A stretch of 64,000 nucleotides of DNA from Smittia aterrima (lineage: Eukaryota; Arthropoda; Insecta; Diptera; Chironomidae), in contig CP093830.1 in NCBI GenBank assembly GCA_033063855.1, forward strand, positions 18,848,854 to 18,912,853, given 5' to 3'. The notes beneath the pieces were generated by a model. That model searched no databases and was not told the DNA's origin. It saw only the letters and a list, made by a program, of their open reading frames with translations. Shown here piece after piece: positions 1 through 9,850 of this stretch. The first letter of the stretch is position 1. Each line of letters begins with the position of its first letter. A program made the position numbers and the translations under genes.

Positions 1-661
1 AAACCTATCTCGAACCGATAACGAGACAAAAAACCCAGAGCATCTTTTAGAGCTTCCGTTCAACATTGTCACGAGACGTAAATTCCATTTAGCAAGGTTC
101 ACATACCTCGAGGCAAGGACGAGCGTCAGAGAATAAAAAGCTTTTTTTTGTCATCCAATACGAACTCTCATCATGAACAATGTTTATCTTCCATTATTTC
201 TTGTTCGAGCGAAGACGGTACGCAATGAAAGATTATTTCAAAAGATCAATTTTACTCACGATGACTTCATTAGCGTTGAAAGAGAAGTGAAACGAAATCA
301 ATCTGCTTGAGAAGCTTTGAAAGCTTCAATTCAACTGAAGGTCGTCCCTTTAACATTTTCCGGACCTTGAAGTTGCTTTATGTGACAACATTTATTTAAT
401 GAAACATTTAATGTTTGGACGGAAACTCGGGCAGTCGACGGAGAAAGTTTTTTTTTATGAAAAAATAATTTGAATGAATAAAAATATTGTCAATCTTGAG
501 TTTTGAATGAATGAAGAAACTGAAGAAATAACTTTCTCGAGCGTAAAAAAAATTTCTCCCACGATGCGAAAATGTTTGTCTGAGATTTCTTCCTTCTGCC
601 TTTAGGTCATTAGCACTCTCAAAAAAAATGTTCTAATGATGGTTTTCCTTTTGCTCTGTAG
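1..661 (+). other. Sox100B: Intron of Sox100B upstream of its last coding exon
   Basis: No coding segment is visible here. The stretch ends in a pyrimidine-rich acceptor whose AG is at 660-661, directly before the HMG-box exon. The codon split by the intron supplies only its last base (G at 662). The N-terminal part of the HMG box must therefore lie upstream of the window. Confidence 0.7.
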
Positions 662-1856
662 GGATTTAAAAGACTCTGACAAGCGACCCTTTATCGAATT
701 CGCCGAGAATCTTCGTCTCAACCATAAGCAAGATCATCCCGATTACAAGTATCAGCCAAGGCGTAAGAAATTGAAGAACATCGGTTGTATTGGAAGCTCT
801 TTGGAAGTGGAGAAACCTTCGTCCCAATCACGGAAAGCAGGAAGACGCGGCAAAAAGCAAACGGATAATGATGAAATTGAGGATAACGATTCTTCAGATA
901 AAGGCTTCGCAGGAACCCTCAATTACCCTAATTACGATAATAATCGCAACAAAAATGATTACAGCATGCCAAATTACAGCGGCATATCAGCCTTCTCATC
1001 GTACATGCCGCCCGTGGCAGCCCAAGAGAGTCACATACACGTCCCATCTACTTCGTTCCCATCACTAAATCAACATAAAAGCTCTTACGATTATGAGAGC
1101 GATTACTACTCCCGCAAGTTCGACACAATGGCGCATAACAAAGTTGCCGATTCACCGAACTCATCGACAGAAGAGCACTCAATGACGCCACCAGAAACTT
1201 CAATTTCCTCCACCATTTCCTCCGCGTCAGCAACACTTATCCGCTCGACTACCCCGAACGGTAATTTTCGCGAATTATCGCCATCTTTAATAGCCTCCCA
1301 CTCGATTATGAAAGAGGATTTTATCGTTGGGTCTGCTCCCAGCGACTGTGCTTACAGAGCAAATCTTGATGCTTCGGGATCTGCTGCACTTACGCCGTAC
1401 AACAAAGACATGAGTTTGATCTCGAAGTACAATCAAGAGTCTTATCGAATCTACTCGCATCAGTTGCATCATCACCATCATTATCACTATGCACTTCAAT
1501 CTCCATCCCAGTCGCCTCCACCCTCCAATTATCCTTATCCGCAATATTCAACACCAATTGATACGGATGAAGTCGATCCCCACGAGATGGAACAATATTT
1601 GGATAGCGGAAAATATCGAAAGCTTTGCTACTTCAAGCCTGAAGCGTCTTTAACTGAATTAACGCCCATGAATCCGACGACAAATGTCGAGAACCAATTA
1701 TTGCCAACGATGCCTGCTAAAGTTGATGGGATTGCTCCAGCGAACGACGCAATTAATTTACCTAATCAACCGATAAATTCCGCTTATACCGGCAATTATC
1801 AAGACGCGACGGGGCCTTATCAGTACATGAGCAATTGGGTTAATTACAGTATCTAG
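662..1856 (+). CDS. Sox100B: SoxE-group HMG-box transcription factor Sox100B, last exon (partial)
   Basis: This is the 3' coding exon of a SOX transcription factor, a nuclear protein that bends DNA at its HMG box. The exon opens inside the box: DLKDSDKRPF is followed by FAENLRLNHKQDHPDYKYQP and a basic RRKK, which matches the C-terminal third of SoxE boxes (SOX8/9/10 and fly Sox100B). About 397 residues are encoded here, with an early basic nuclear-localisation-like stretch, long Ser/Pro/Tyr-rich regions, a His run (LHHHHHYHY) and a C-terminal SPSQSPPPSNYPYPQYS region with VDPHEMEQYLDS, typical of Sox transactivation tails. The ATG at 636 is intronic; the acceptor AG at 660-661 and box continuity set the exon start. 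The stop is TAG at 1854-1856, and an AATAAA lies at 2081. Upstream exons are missing from the window. The SoxE assignment is more secure than the exact orthologue. Confidence 0.85.
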
Positions 1857-3348
1857 ACTTGAACAACAAGGACTTCACATCATTTATCTCATCTCTCTTG
1901 CGGAGCTTTTAGTAAATCCCAAGAATTTCCAATTATTTGATTAATTAAGAAAATCCCGTTGCGAAAGCACGAAAAATGATTTTTAAGAGAAATATAAATT
2001 TGATATTGTTTGAACAACGCCACATGAACAGAAAACAAAAATGTAATTTTAAGATTTCCTTTTTCTAAAACATTTTATTTAATAAATTGGGGAGTTGAGA
2101 GAAGGTCGCGAGGTCTTAATATTTCAATCAATTGAAGATCATGTTGTCAGCAAAGCTTTCAATCGATGACTTTACTTTGTAAACTTTCTAAAATTGTTAG
2201 GGAAAGTAATTTTCAATAAAGTTTCGTGTTCCAAAATAAAATCTTTCGAAGGGTTGGAAGGTTGAAGAGTCTTTGTTGGAGATAAAGTTTGTATCATGCA
2301 GCTGAAGCTTATTTAATAAAATTTTTGACACCTTACATAAATAAAGAGGACACAGATACGTCGACGAGAAACAAAAGCTTTCTACATCACTCAAAACTAT
2401 AAATTGAATTTAGTCGTCGCTATTGTTAACTTTCTGAATGAGGATGACGGGAGGTTGTGTTAGTTTTGCATTTTTAATGCGACAGGACAAGTTTTCTTGG
2501 GAGTTACGCTCTGGCGATGAGGTTTTAGGTTTTAGTCAACTACAAAGCAGATGGGTCGGAAGAAATCTCAACAATGATTCAAGCGAACGAGTTAACATTC
2601 ATTTCCTTCATCGGATCGTTATTGAAAATATTTCAGGAATTGTGGATGGGTGACTTCACGCAATTTACGTAGGCATCACTAACCGCTCGTGAATTTGACA
2701 TTTTGATTGATTCTAAACCTCAACTTTGGTTGTTCGAGTCAATGACGATACAGACGACATTGAAAGTGGAGTAAACAGACATCAAATCTTATTATGTCAC
2801 TGTATGTTGCATCTACCACGAGAATATTGTAGAGCGATGTCATGTGGTTTAACTGCACGACTGAATTTGATTATGTCAAGTGCAATTGTCTGTGTGGAGG
2901 CGTCATGAAGGAATTACTGGAATGCATTAATCCATTCACTCATTCACTGACGTCAAGGCATCTGATTAATTGGAATTAAAAAATTGTTGCGTCGCAATAT
3001 CCTCGTTGTCGATAATTCATCGAAGGATCATCATGAAATTAATTGATTTATTGCTGTAAACAACAACAAGAGTAACTAGATTAAAATAAATGAACGTGAG
3101 CTCTATTAAGCTCATTTGAATGACAGATATTTCCGTTTTTTTTTTGTTTTGTCGCCTTTTACAAGAAAGGTTTCAGGAAGTCTTTCATTAGCGCTTGTAA
3201 ACTTTCTATCGAGGAGATTCGTTAATGTTCAAATCTGGCATGAAGTTGGTAGCTAATCGATTGCCAACTTCACGATTGTTATTGTTTGATAAGAAAAGTT
3301 GTGATTTGGAAAATACGAAAAAACAATTAGTGAAAGGCCTTAATTAAA
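1857..3348. other. Sox100B 3' UTR and intergenic DNA
   Basis: AT-rich DNA with a possible poly(A) signal AATAAA at 2081-2086 serving Sox100B. The small open frames at 2438-2653 and 2726-2908 have no recognisable domain, start context or splice continuity and look fortuitous. The last 150 bases are the presumed promoter and 5' UTR of the carboxypeptidase; no clear TATA box was found. Confidence 0.6.
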
Positions 3349-4937
3349 ATGAAAGTTATTAGCTTTCTTGTGTTTACTGCGTTTATAGCAGCGCAAGTTG
3401 ACGGATTTACGTATCAAGTGAAGAATTTCGATTGTCTTCTGGATCATTTTTCTTTTGTCGATAACCGGACATTTTCGCTTCGTTATCTCGTGAATAACTC
3501 ATTTGTTGAAGACGAGAGATCGCCGATTTTGTTCTACACTGGAAATGAAGGCGATATTGAGTTGTTTGCTGAGAATACTGGATTTATGTGGAGACTTGCA
3601 CAAGAGTTGGGAGGATACTTAGTCTTTGCTGAACATCGTTATTACGGCAAGTCAATGCCATTCGGAAATGACTCTTATAAAGATCCTCAGCATCTTGGTT
3701 ATCTCACAAGTGAACAAGCGCTCGCAGATTTTGCTGACTTGTTGCAACTCGTTAATCCTGGAACTCAGCGACCGGTCATTGCTTTCGGTGGATCGTACGG
3801 AGGAATGTTAGCTGCGTGGTTCCGCATAAAATATCCTCACCTTGTTACTGGAGCCTTAGCAAGTTCAGCACCCGTCATGCAATTCCCAGGAGTCGTTCCT
3901 TGTGATATTTTTAATCGAATCTTGACATCCGTTTACCAAACTGCATTGGACAAAAATCTTGATGGCTCATCAGGGATCTGCGCTAGTAACCTAAAGAAAA
4001 CTTGGACTGCTTTACAGTAAGTTAACAAAAAAAAAACTTTATTGAAACGTCAATTCAATGTTTGTCGCCGTAGAAATTACTCATCAAATGACGCAGGCCG
4101 GAAATATCTCAATGATAAGTTCAAGTTCTGTTCGCCTTACAACAAAACTGAAGATTGGAATACGTTTTATGATTACCTCGTTGACGTTCTCGGCAACTTG
4201 GCAATGGTTAACTATCCTTATGTAAGTTCACGCTTTCAACAGCAATTTTCTCTTATTAAACATTTATTTTCAGCCTTCAAACTTCCTTGCCAATCTTCCT
4301 GCTTTTCCAGTTCGAGAATTCTGTGGTCAAATAAACAAGAAGTTTGACAAGGATGAAGAATTAGTCGGAGCGTTTAGTGAAGCTCTCCAGATTTACACAA
4401 ATTACACCGGAAAAACTTTATGTACTGACATATCAACTTCTTACGATTCAAGTCTTGGATCATTAGGATGGGATTTTCAAGCTTGTACTGAAATGGTAAT
4501 GCCGATGTGTTCGAATGGGTCAACTGATATGTTCTTGCCTCGCAAATGGGACTTTAAGGAATTCGCAGATGGTTGTTACAAAAAATTCAAAGTTACTACT
4601 CGCGAAAACGCAGCTGTTACACAATACGGAGCCCAACGACTTGAAACTGCATCGAACATAATATTTTCAAATGGTTTGCTTGATCCATGGTCAGGAGGAG
4701 GTAAGAACAATTGAAATGACTAAAAGAAGACTGAAATTACATTTAAATATTTTAGGAATTTTACGATCGTTTAATGACAAAGTGGACGTGATAATTATCC
4801 CGGAAGGAGCGCATCACATTGACTTGAGAGCTGACAATAAACTTGATCCAGCCAGCGTAAAGGAATCTCGAAAGTTTCACACTAAGAAAATTAAGAGCTG
4901 GATTTCTGAGTTTTACTACTCAGCCAACAAAGTCTGA
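3349..4937 (+). CDS. Serine carboxypeptidase, peptidase family S28 (prolylcarboxypeptidase-like)
   Basis: Four exons join in frame: 3349-4016, 4074-4221, 4274-4700 and 4756-4937, giving 474 residues. The introns are short and GT-AG. Residues 1-19 form a hydrophobic signal peptide, so the enzyme should be secreted or lysosomal. The N-terminal half has the S28 signatures NEGDIELFAENTGFMWRLAQ and VFAEHRYYGKSMPFG, and the nucleophile motif GGSYGGM with Ser149. LLDPWSGGG supplies the acid (Asp409), and EGAHHIDLR supplies the His (434/435), completing the Ser-Asp-His triad. Family members cut after proline (PRCP, DPP7) or act as thymus-type serine proteases; the substrate cannot be told from the sequence. 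Length is normal and no break is seen. A broken copy of the C-terminal half lies at 21764-22110. Confidence 0.9.
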
Positions 4938-5017
4938 ATGAAACAGCCAAAGTTGCTCTAATCTCTTAAATCTGCAAAATATTTAAAGATCAAGCTAAAT
5001 CATTTTTTATTATACTC

Positions 5018-5380
5018 AAATGTTCTTCAATCCATAAAGCGGACATTGCTTAATAAACTCATCGAGCTTCACTTTGAACAGATCTGACGTGATTGGTGTC
5101 CAAAGGGGGTTTCTTACAGCGTATTCTACAAATACTTTTGCGTAACGTTTTTCTCTTCAAATGAAGGTTTTTTTGTTATGAAGTTCAACTTCGGTAAAAG
5201 GGAAGACCCGAATTTAGAAGATCAACGATTTCTTAATTTAATGAATAACTTTACTAAGTGTTTACATGTATTTTGCTTAATTGCTCAACGGAAGTAAAAG
5301 CAATTGCATGAAATGAGTGATCAATAACTTGTTAAGTTTTGAAGTTCGCACAGCTGCTCAGTTTTCGAAGCGCTTTTTAA
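5018..5380 (-). pseudogene. Decayed copy of TRAPPC1 3' end and DNAJC9 tail region
   Basis: This stretch is nearly identical to the locus at 22200-22930. 5018-5138 matches the last about 120 bases of TRAPPC1. The coding middle and first exon are then missing: the match jumps at about 5139-5160 to the DNA between TRAPPC1 and DNAJC9, and continues to the last codons of DNAJC9 near 5336-5360. The intergenic spacer after the S28 stop also matches. It cannot encode TRAPPC1, since most of the gene is deleted. It shows that the S28 gene originally sat beside TRAPPC1 and DNAJC9 in both copies of a segmental duplication. Confidence 0.8.
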
Positions 5381-5737
5381 GCGAAGTCTGGTGAACAAAT
5401 GTCGACCACAAAAATTAATTTTTTTCGCGATTCCTGCTAAAATAAACTAGTGGAAGTAAAGTGAAGAGAATATAGAGATAGCGTCCGAAACGTTGGAATG
5501 GTGAAAAATACTCAAACCTAGTAAATACTATCAATATCCAAGTTAAATTCTCAAAATAATTTAAAGTGGAAAGTTTTTCTGACGATTGAGAAATTAATTG
5601 AGTGAATCAAGACTAAACTGCATCCCTCCGTGTACATTTTACGACGAAAACAGGAAAATAGCTATTCAAAAGACATCCAAGTGAAGGCATCGGTAGTAAA
5701 TTAGATACAGTGAATTACTAAACCAATAAAATAAACA

Positions 5738-7069
5738 ATGGCACGAGACTATGATCATCTGTTTAAGCTTCTTATCATCGGTGATTCTGGTGAGTTCTAG
5801 TGAAGCTAATGGGCGAGGTCTTAACGACTTGTGAAACTATCAAATCGCGCGCGATCGATGCAGAGCAAATGATTCATCTCTTGTATGTGATTTAAACCTT
5901 CGGATCTAATTATTTCGTGAGAACTACAATAATATTCTTTCAAACAACAACAATGGTCGTATGAGTCATAATTTTTTTTCTGCCGTTCCATAGATTAAAA
6001 ACCAATCTTCTCCTTCATTCTACCATTCCACTTCCTTTGTCGTCAAAGAAATAATAATTCATCCCTGTGAAAATAAAATATCAAAAATTCTTTGTGCAAG
6101 TGGAGTTTCTTTATGAATAAATTTCTGCATAGTGTTAGTGTGATCGTCACTATTCATTAATCAGTTTTCTCGATGAGCTCGCTAAATAAATTTTCGAAAA
6201 GCATAGACGCGATGAAACCTTGATTCTTCTTAACTGATGTAGCATATAGCAACATCATTGAGTGGAAAACGATCTTTTAGTTATTTCACTCTCATCATTT
6301 AATGATTTGATTTGCCTAATACAAATATTTTATTGTCCTCAGGTGTCGGCAAAAGTTCTCTGCTTATAAGATTCTCGGACAACACATTTAGCGGAAGTTA
6401 TATTACAACAATCGGCGTTGACTTCAAAATAAGAACGGTGCTAATAAACGGTGAACGAGTAAAGCTACAAATATGGGATGTAAGTCGTTTTATTATAAAT
6501 ATATTTTGGTACAGTTGAAATCACAATTTTTTTTAGACTGCTGGTCAAGAGCGTTTTCGTACTATTACCAACACGTAAGTTTTTGGACAAGATGTTGATG
6601 ATTTTAAATAACTTTTTACTTCATAAGGTATTATCGTGGTACTCACGGTGTGATTGTCGTCTATGATGTCACAAACGGCGAATCATTCGCTAATGTTAAA
6701 ACCTGGCTACAAGAAATAGATTCAAACTGCGAAGTTGTAAACAAAGTTCTGGGTAAGAATTTCATTTTCTCTACATAAGCGTTATTAAAGTATTTTTCTC
6801 TCTCGATTGTAGTTGGCAACAAAAACGACGATCCCCAACGAAAAGTAGTTTTATCTGAAGATGCGCAACGATTTGCAGGCCAAATGGGAATAAATCTGTA
6901 CGAAACATCCGCCAGAGACAACATAAACGTCGAAGACATGTTCTTATCAATAACTGAAAAAGTTCTACGCCATAAAAAGACGACTCAGCGTCAGCAGAAT
7001 GAGCAAAACGATGATCGGGTGAAACTAAACGACAGAAGTCAAGGAAAGAAGAAGAGAAAATGCTGCTAG
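5738..7069 (+). CDS. Rab35: Small GTPase Rab35
   Basis: Five exons: 5738-5789, 6343-6479, 6537-6574, 6628-6752 and 6813-7069, giving 202 residues, against 201 in human Rab35. The start MARDYDHLFKLLIIGDSG is identical to vertebrate Rab35, followed by the P-loop GDSGVGKSS, effector switch SGSYITTIGVDFKIRTV, DTAGQERFRTIT, the guanine motif NKND and ETSA. The tail is basic and ends KRKCC for double geranylgeranylation. Rab35 works at the plasma membrane and recycling endosomes in fast recycling, cytokinesis and actin control, and is activated by DENND1-type exchange factors. Intron 1 (5790-6342) splits the P-loop after GDS and shows nothing else. AATAAA overlaps the region just after the stop at 7072-7077. 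No defect is seen. Confidence 0.96.
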
Positions 7070-7743
7070 TAAATAAATTTTTGTTTGCATAAGCAAAACT
7101 TCAGTGCCGAGTATAACTTGTAAATTTTCCAATTTACTGAATTTGGTATCCCAACTTTCAATAGATTTAATCAAATGTATTTGGCTATAAATTGCATCTG
7201 ATTTTGTTAATGCATTTAATTTTACAAAAAGCATTGTTTTTGGTCCGAGTAATAAAAATACTTTCCGCGTAGAAACGCCATCATACCTTTGATCGAGCTA
7301 GGCATCAAACTTTTGTGGCCAAATCCTTTACATTATCAAAATTGAAACTGAATTTACCCTTCGTGCTTTTCTTTGCTTACCGCTAATTAGTGAAACCAGA
7401 TATTTAAATCACGAGAAATCGTGTTTGATACAAAAAAAAGGAATGCATAATAAATGAAATCATTAATGAAATATAGTTCTCCGTCTTTTATTTCGAGAAG
7501 TTCTTTAAAGTTTAAATTGTTGCTACTAACTTAATAGGTGTTTCGTTATGAAGAAAATGTTCCGGCAAACAACAAATTCTTTGTGTTAAAGTCTTTATTA
7601 AGCCCCATACTGTTGTTGACGATCGTCGATCGCAGAGATGCAGCAAGCATGGAGCAATTCATGATATGTCGTTTAGCCGTGGAGAGCTCCAAACAATCAT
7701 CCAAAACAACCAAGGGATTAAAGTAGCCTAAATAATTTTCAAG
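7070..7743. other. Rab35 3' UTR and left edge of the repeat-rich block
   Basis: Poly(A) signals AATAAA lie at 7072 and near 7248. The frame at 7538-7726 lies just upstream of the transposase relic and may be its decayed N-terminal part, but no helix-turn-helix can be recognised. No inverted terminal repeat or target-site duplication marking the element edge could be identified by eye. Confidence 0.5.
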
Positions 7744-8551
7744 ATGACACCACGAAAGTCATTGAATATGTTCTTCGACGAAATCGAGCAAACGTTCGAA
7801 CAAATCAAGCCGAAACCATACCAGATCTAGAAATATCATCCAGCATCATTCAACGAAAATCTAAAAGGTCTCGCATTCAAACAATTAACTGGTGGTTTCG
7901 CAATCTGCGCTGATGGTACAACAGGCCCAACCCTCATCAAAGTACCAACAAATGTATCAGACGCAGTCTTAAATGAACTCATAAACGACAGAGAGCTAGC
8001 GAACTATGGCTCTGAATCGATCAACAGAGTTGTTTTCACTACCAAATTGTTACCTTTCATCAAGGACAAATCAAAGGGAAAAAGATCAATTTTATTCATG
8101 GATGGTGGACCAAGCCACGAGATAAAAATATTAAAGGAAGCAGCAAAAACGTTTGACATTTCATTGATAGCTTCGCCAACCCACACAACAGAAACATTAC
8201 AACCGCTTGACTAGTCGCATCTCTTCAGAAGCAGAATCCAACAAACCAACCGATAACGAAAATAAAAACTTTGTGTGCTTAGTGAAGGTTTCGTTATCAC
8301 TGAAACGAAGTTTTTTCAAGAAAGACAAAATCGTGAAAGCATGGAAAGAGTCTCTGCTCTGGCCATACAACAGTGCAGTCATCAGAAAACTTCGCTGTTT
8401 TGACGATGCAGCACCGTTGTACGCACCGCAAGAAGTACAAAGCGATCATGATGACGATATAGACACAAATTCTACAGAGCCAGAAGCCAACGACAATGGC
8501 CATATAGCTTCAAACACTCCCGGTGATGCACCGCAATTGAACTACGTTTAA
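7744..8551 (+). pseudogene. Broken pogo/Tigger-like (DDE_1) transposase
   Basis: One frame runs from ATG 7744 to 8214 with a premature TAG at 7831, then the reading continues in another frame to 8551. Transposase features are visible in order: FAICADGTTGPTLIKVP (first Asp), SILFMDGGPSHEI (second acidic motif) and ASPTHTTETLQPLD, the DDE_1 pattern in which LQPLD precedes the last part of the catalytic core. After the frameshift, VKAWKESLLWPYNSAVI matches the family's usual 'AFR..G..PFNP..I' C-terminal motif. The premature stop and frameshift mean the copy cannot make transposase. Its end abuts the first protease fragment within a few bases, so the two may once have belonged to one element. Family level is fairly sure; the exact clade is not. 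Confidence 0.7.
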
Positions 8552-8880
8552 CAAGGCCTCACTGATAGAACAACGACATAACAGATATCTTCCTCAAATA
8601 CTACGAGCAGAAATTTGATAGAAAAGAAATTTGGGCGTGTCAACAATGAACACTCAAGCCTTGAAAATGAGTCCTAAAGATCAAACTCAATTGTTACTGG
8701 AGTCACTTGCTTGCAGTAGATGCAAGAAACATTCTATTTGCAGTAAACGACCACGATTCAGCAAAAGAAGGAGGAAATCATTGGAGCCTTTTAGTTTACA
8801 GTCGCCTTGAAAATAAGTTTTTCTGTTTCGTTTCGATGAATATTTGCAATTAAAACCCGTGCAATAAACTTATTCGTAAA
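8552..8880 (+). pseudogene. Broken SENP8-like protease fragment, copy 1
   Basis: The stretch aligns with exon 2 of the intact gene at 21009-21300. It begins at the same point next to the intron acceptor, where the intact AACAGG reads AACAAG, and includes the segment around GGNHWSLLVYSRLENKFF. In-frame stops, a small insertion around 8710 and loss of the Cys-containing end make it non-functional. It follows the transposase relic directly and is followed by an AT-rich block at 8931-8972. Confidence 0.8.
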
Positions 8881-8974
8881 CCGTAAACTCTAATGACGCT
8901 AAATAATAAGTTATAGATTGATAATAATATATATTTAATATATTATACAATACATAATAAAATATATATTAATG

Positions 8975-9300
8975 TAGATGCAAGAAACATTCTATTTGCA
9001 CTAAACGACAACGATACAGAAAAAAGAGGAAATCATTGGAGCCTTGTAATGTTCAGTCGACTTGAAAATAAGTTTTTCAGCTTCGAGTCAATGAATAATT
9101 GCAATCAAAAACCGCGCAATAAACTTCGATTGGCAAACCTCGGGCCCAACTCTTGAAAAACATTAATGTTTACAACAAGAAAACGGCTACGAATGTGGAG
9201 TGCTTCTACTGAGTAACGCAGGGAACATGGTCGATCATTACATTAAGTGCTGCCAAGTCAAAAACACAGCTCCTTCATTCGAATGCATAACGATAGGTTT
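8975..9300 (+). pseudogene. Broken SENP8-like protease fragment, copy 2
   Basis: A second partial copy of the same exon starts at the 'VDARNI' region and runs through the His motif (GNHWSLVMFSRLENKFFSFES) to the Gln-Cys region, where the intact NGNDCGVLL reads NGYECGVLL. A deletion and stop around 9148-9160 break the frame. Catalytic His, Asp-region and Cys codons are still recognisable, so decay is recent. It is followed by the RING-like copy at 9336, the reverse of the order within the intact gene, as expected for adjoining tandem gene copies. Confidence 0.8.
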
Positions 9301-9302
9301 CA

Positions 9303-9640
9303 ATGACAACTCAAATGACGCCAAATAATAAATGCAAAGCCAATAGAGCAAAGAGAAACAATGCAAAATGTGCTGTATGTAAAGAAAAGTTCTCACGTGA
9401 GCTGTTTAAATTAGAATGTTGCGAAAGCGTTTGCCTGGACTGTTCTTTTATAATTATTCAAAATTCTGAGTTCGATGAAAATGTTTGTCCAGTTTGTAAA
9501 AAGAAAATTGAAAAACTCCACATCGAAAAATCGCTATTCCGACGAGATTACATCTTGTTTCTCGAGGTGGAGTTTAACAAGGCAATGATTCTCAAGAAAG
9601 AAACGTCAAAAAAATTAGAAGAATTATCGACTGATAAAAA
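9303..9640 (+). pseudogene. RING-like zinc-finger exon, left copy
   Basis: An open frame of 161 codons starts at 9303. From codon 12 it matches exon 1 of the intact gene at 20575: ANRAKRNNAKCAVCKEKF, then LECCESVCLDC and ENVCPVCKKKIEKLHIEK. Differences include DEN to CES in the middle cysteine cluster. The match stops near 9630, where AT-rich DNA replaces the end of the exon, so the donor site and protease exon are missing. It may still be transcribed as a short zinc-finger peptide, but I treat it as a truncated copy. Confidence 0.65.
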
Positions 9641-9850
9641 TAAATATTTAATATATTATACAATATATGATATAATATATATTACTGTTTCATATTTCGC
9701 GTTGCTAACTGGTGTGAGTCTCGCCGTGCAACAAAAACTCGAGAGCTCACAGAAAATTTTGCAGAAATTTCCAAAGAATTTCCAGTGAAAACAATTTCTT
9801 TTCCGGCTACCAGCATTGTTTCCATGCAATGGAGCCATGAAGGGAATAAA
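9641..9850. other. AT-rich block and left border of the tandem array
   Basis: 9643-9685 is almost pure AT and closely resembles the AT-rich block at 8931-8972 (both contain ATTTAATATATTATACAATA). 9686-9850 is non-repetitive DNA leading into the first array monomer. No gene is visible. Confidence 0.5.

Noticed and set aside
2438..2908. Two short + frames between Sox100B and the carboxypeptidase
   Set aside because: No recognisable protein family, and no signal peptide or splice sites.
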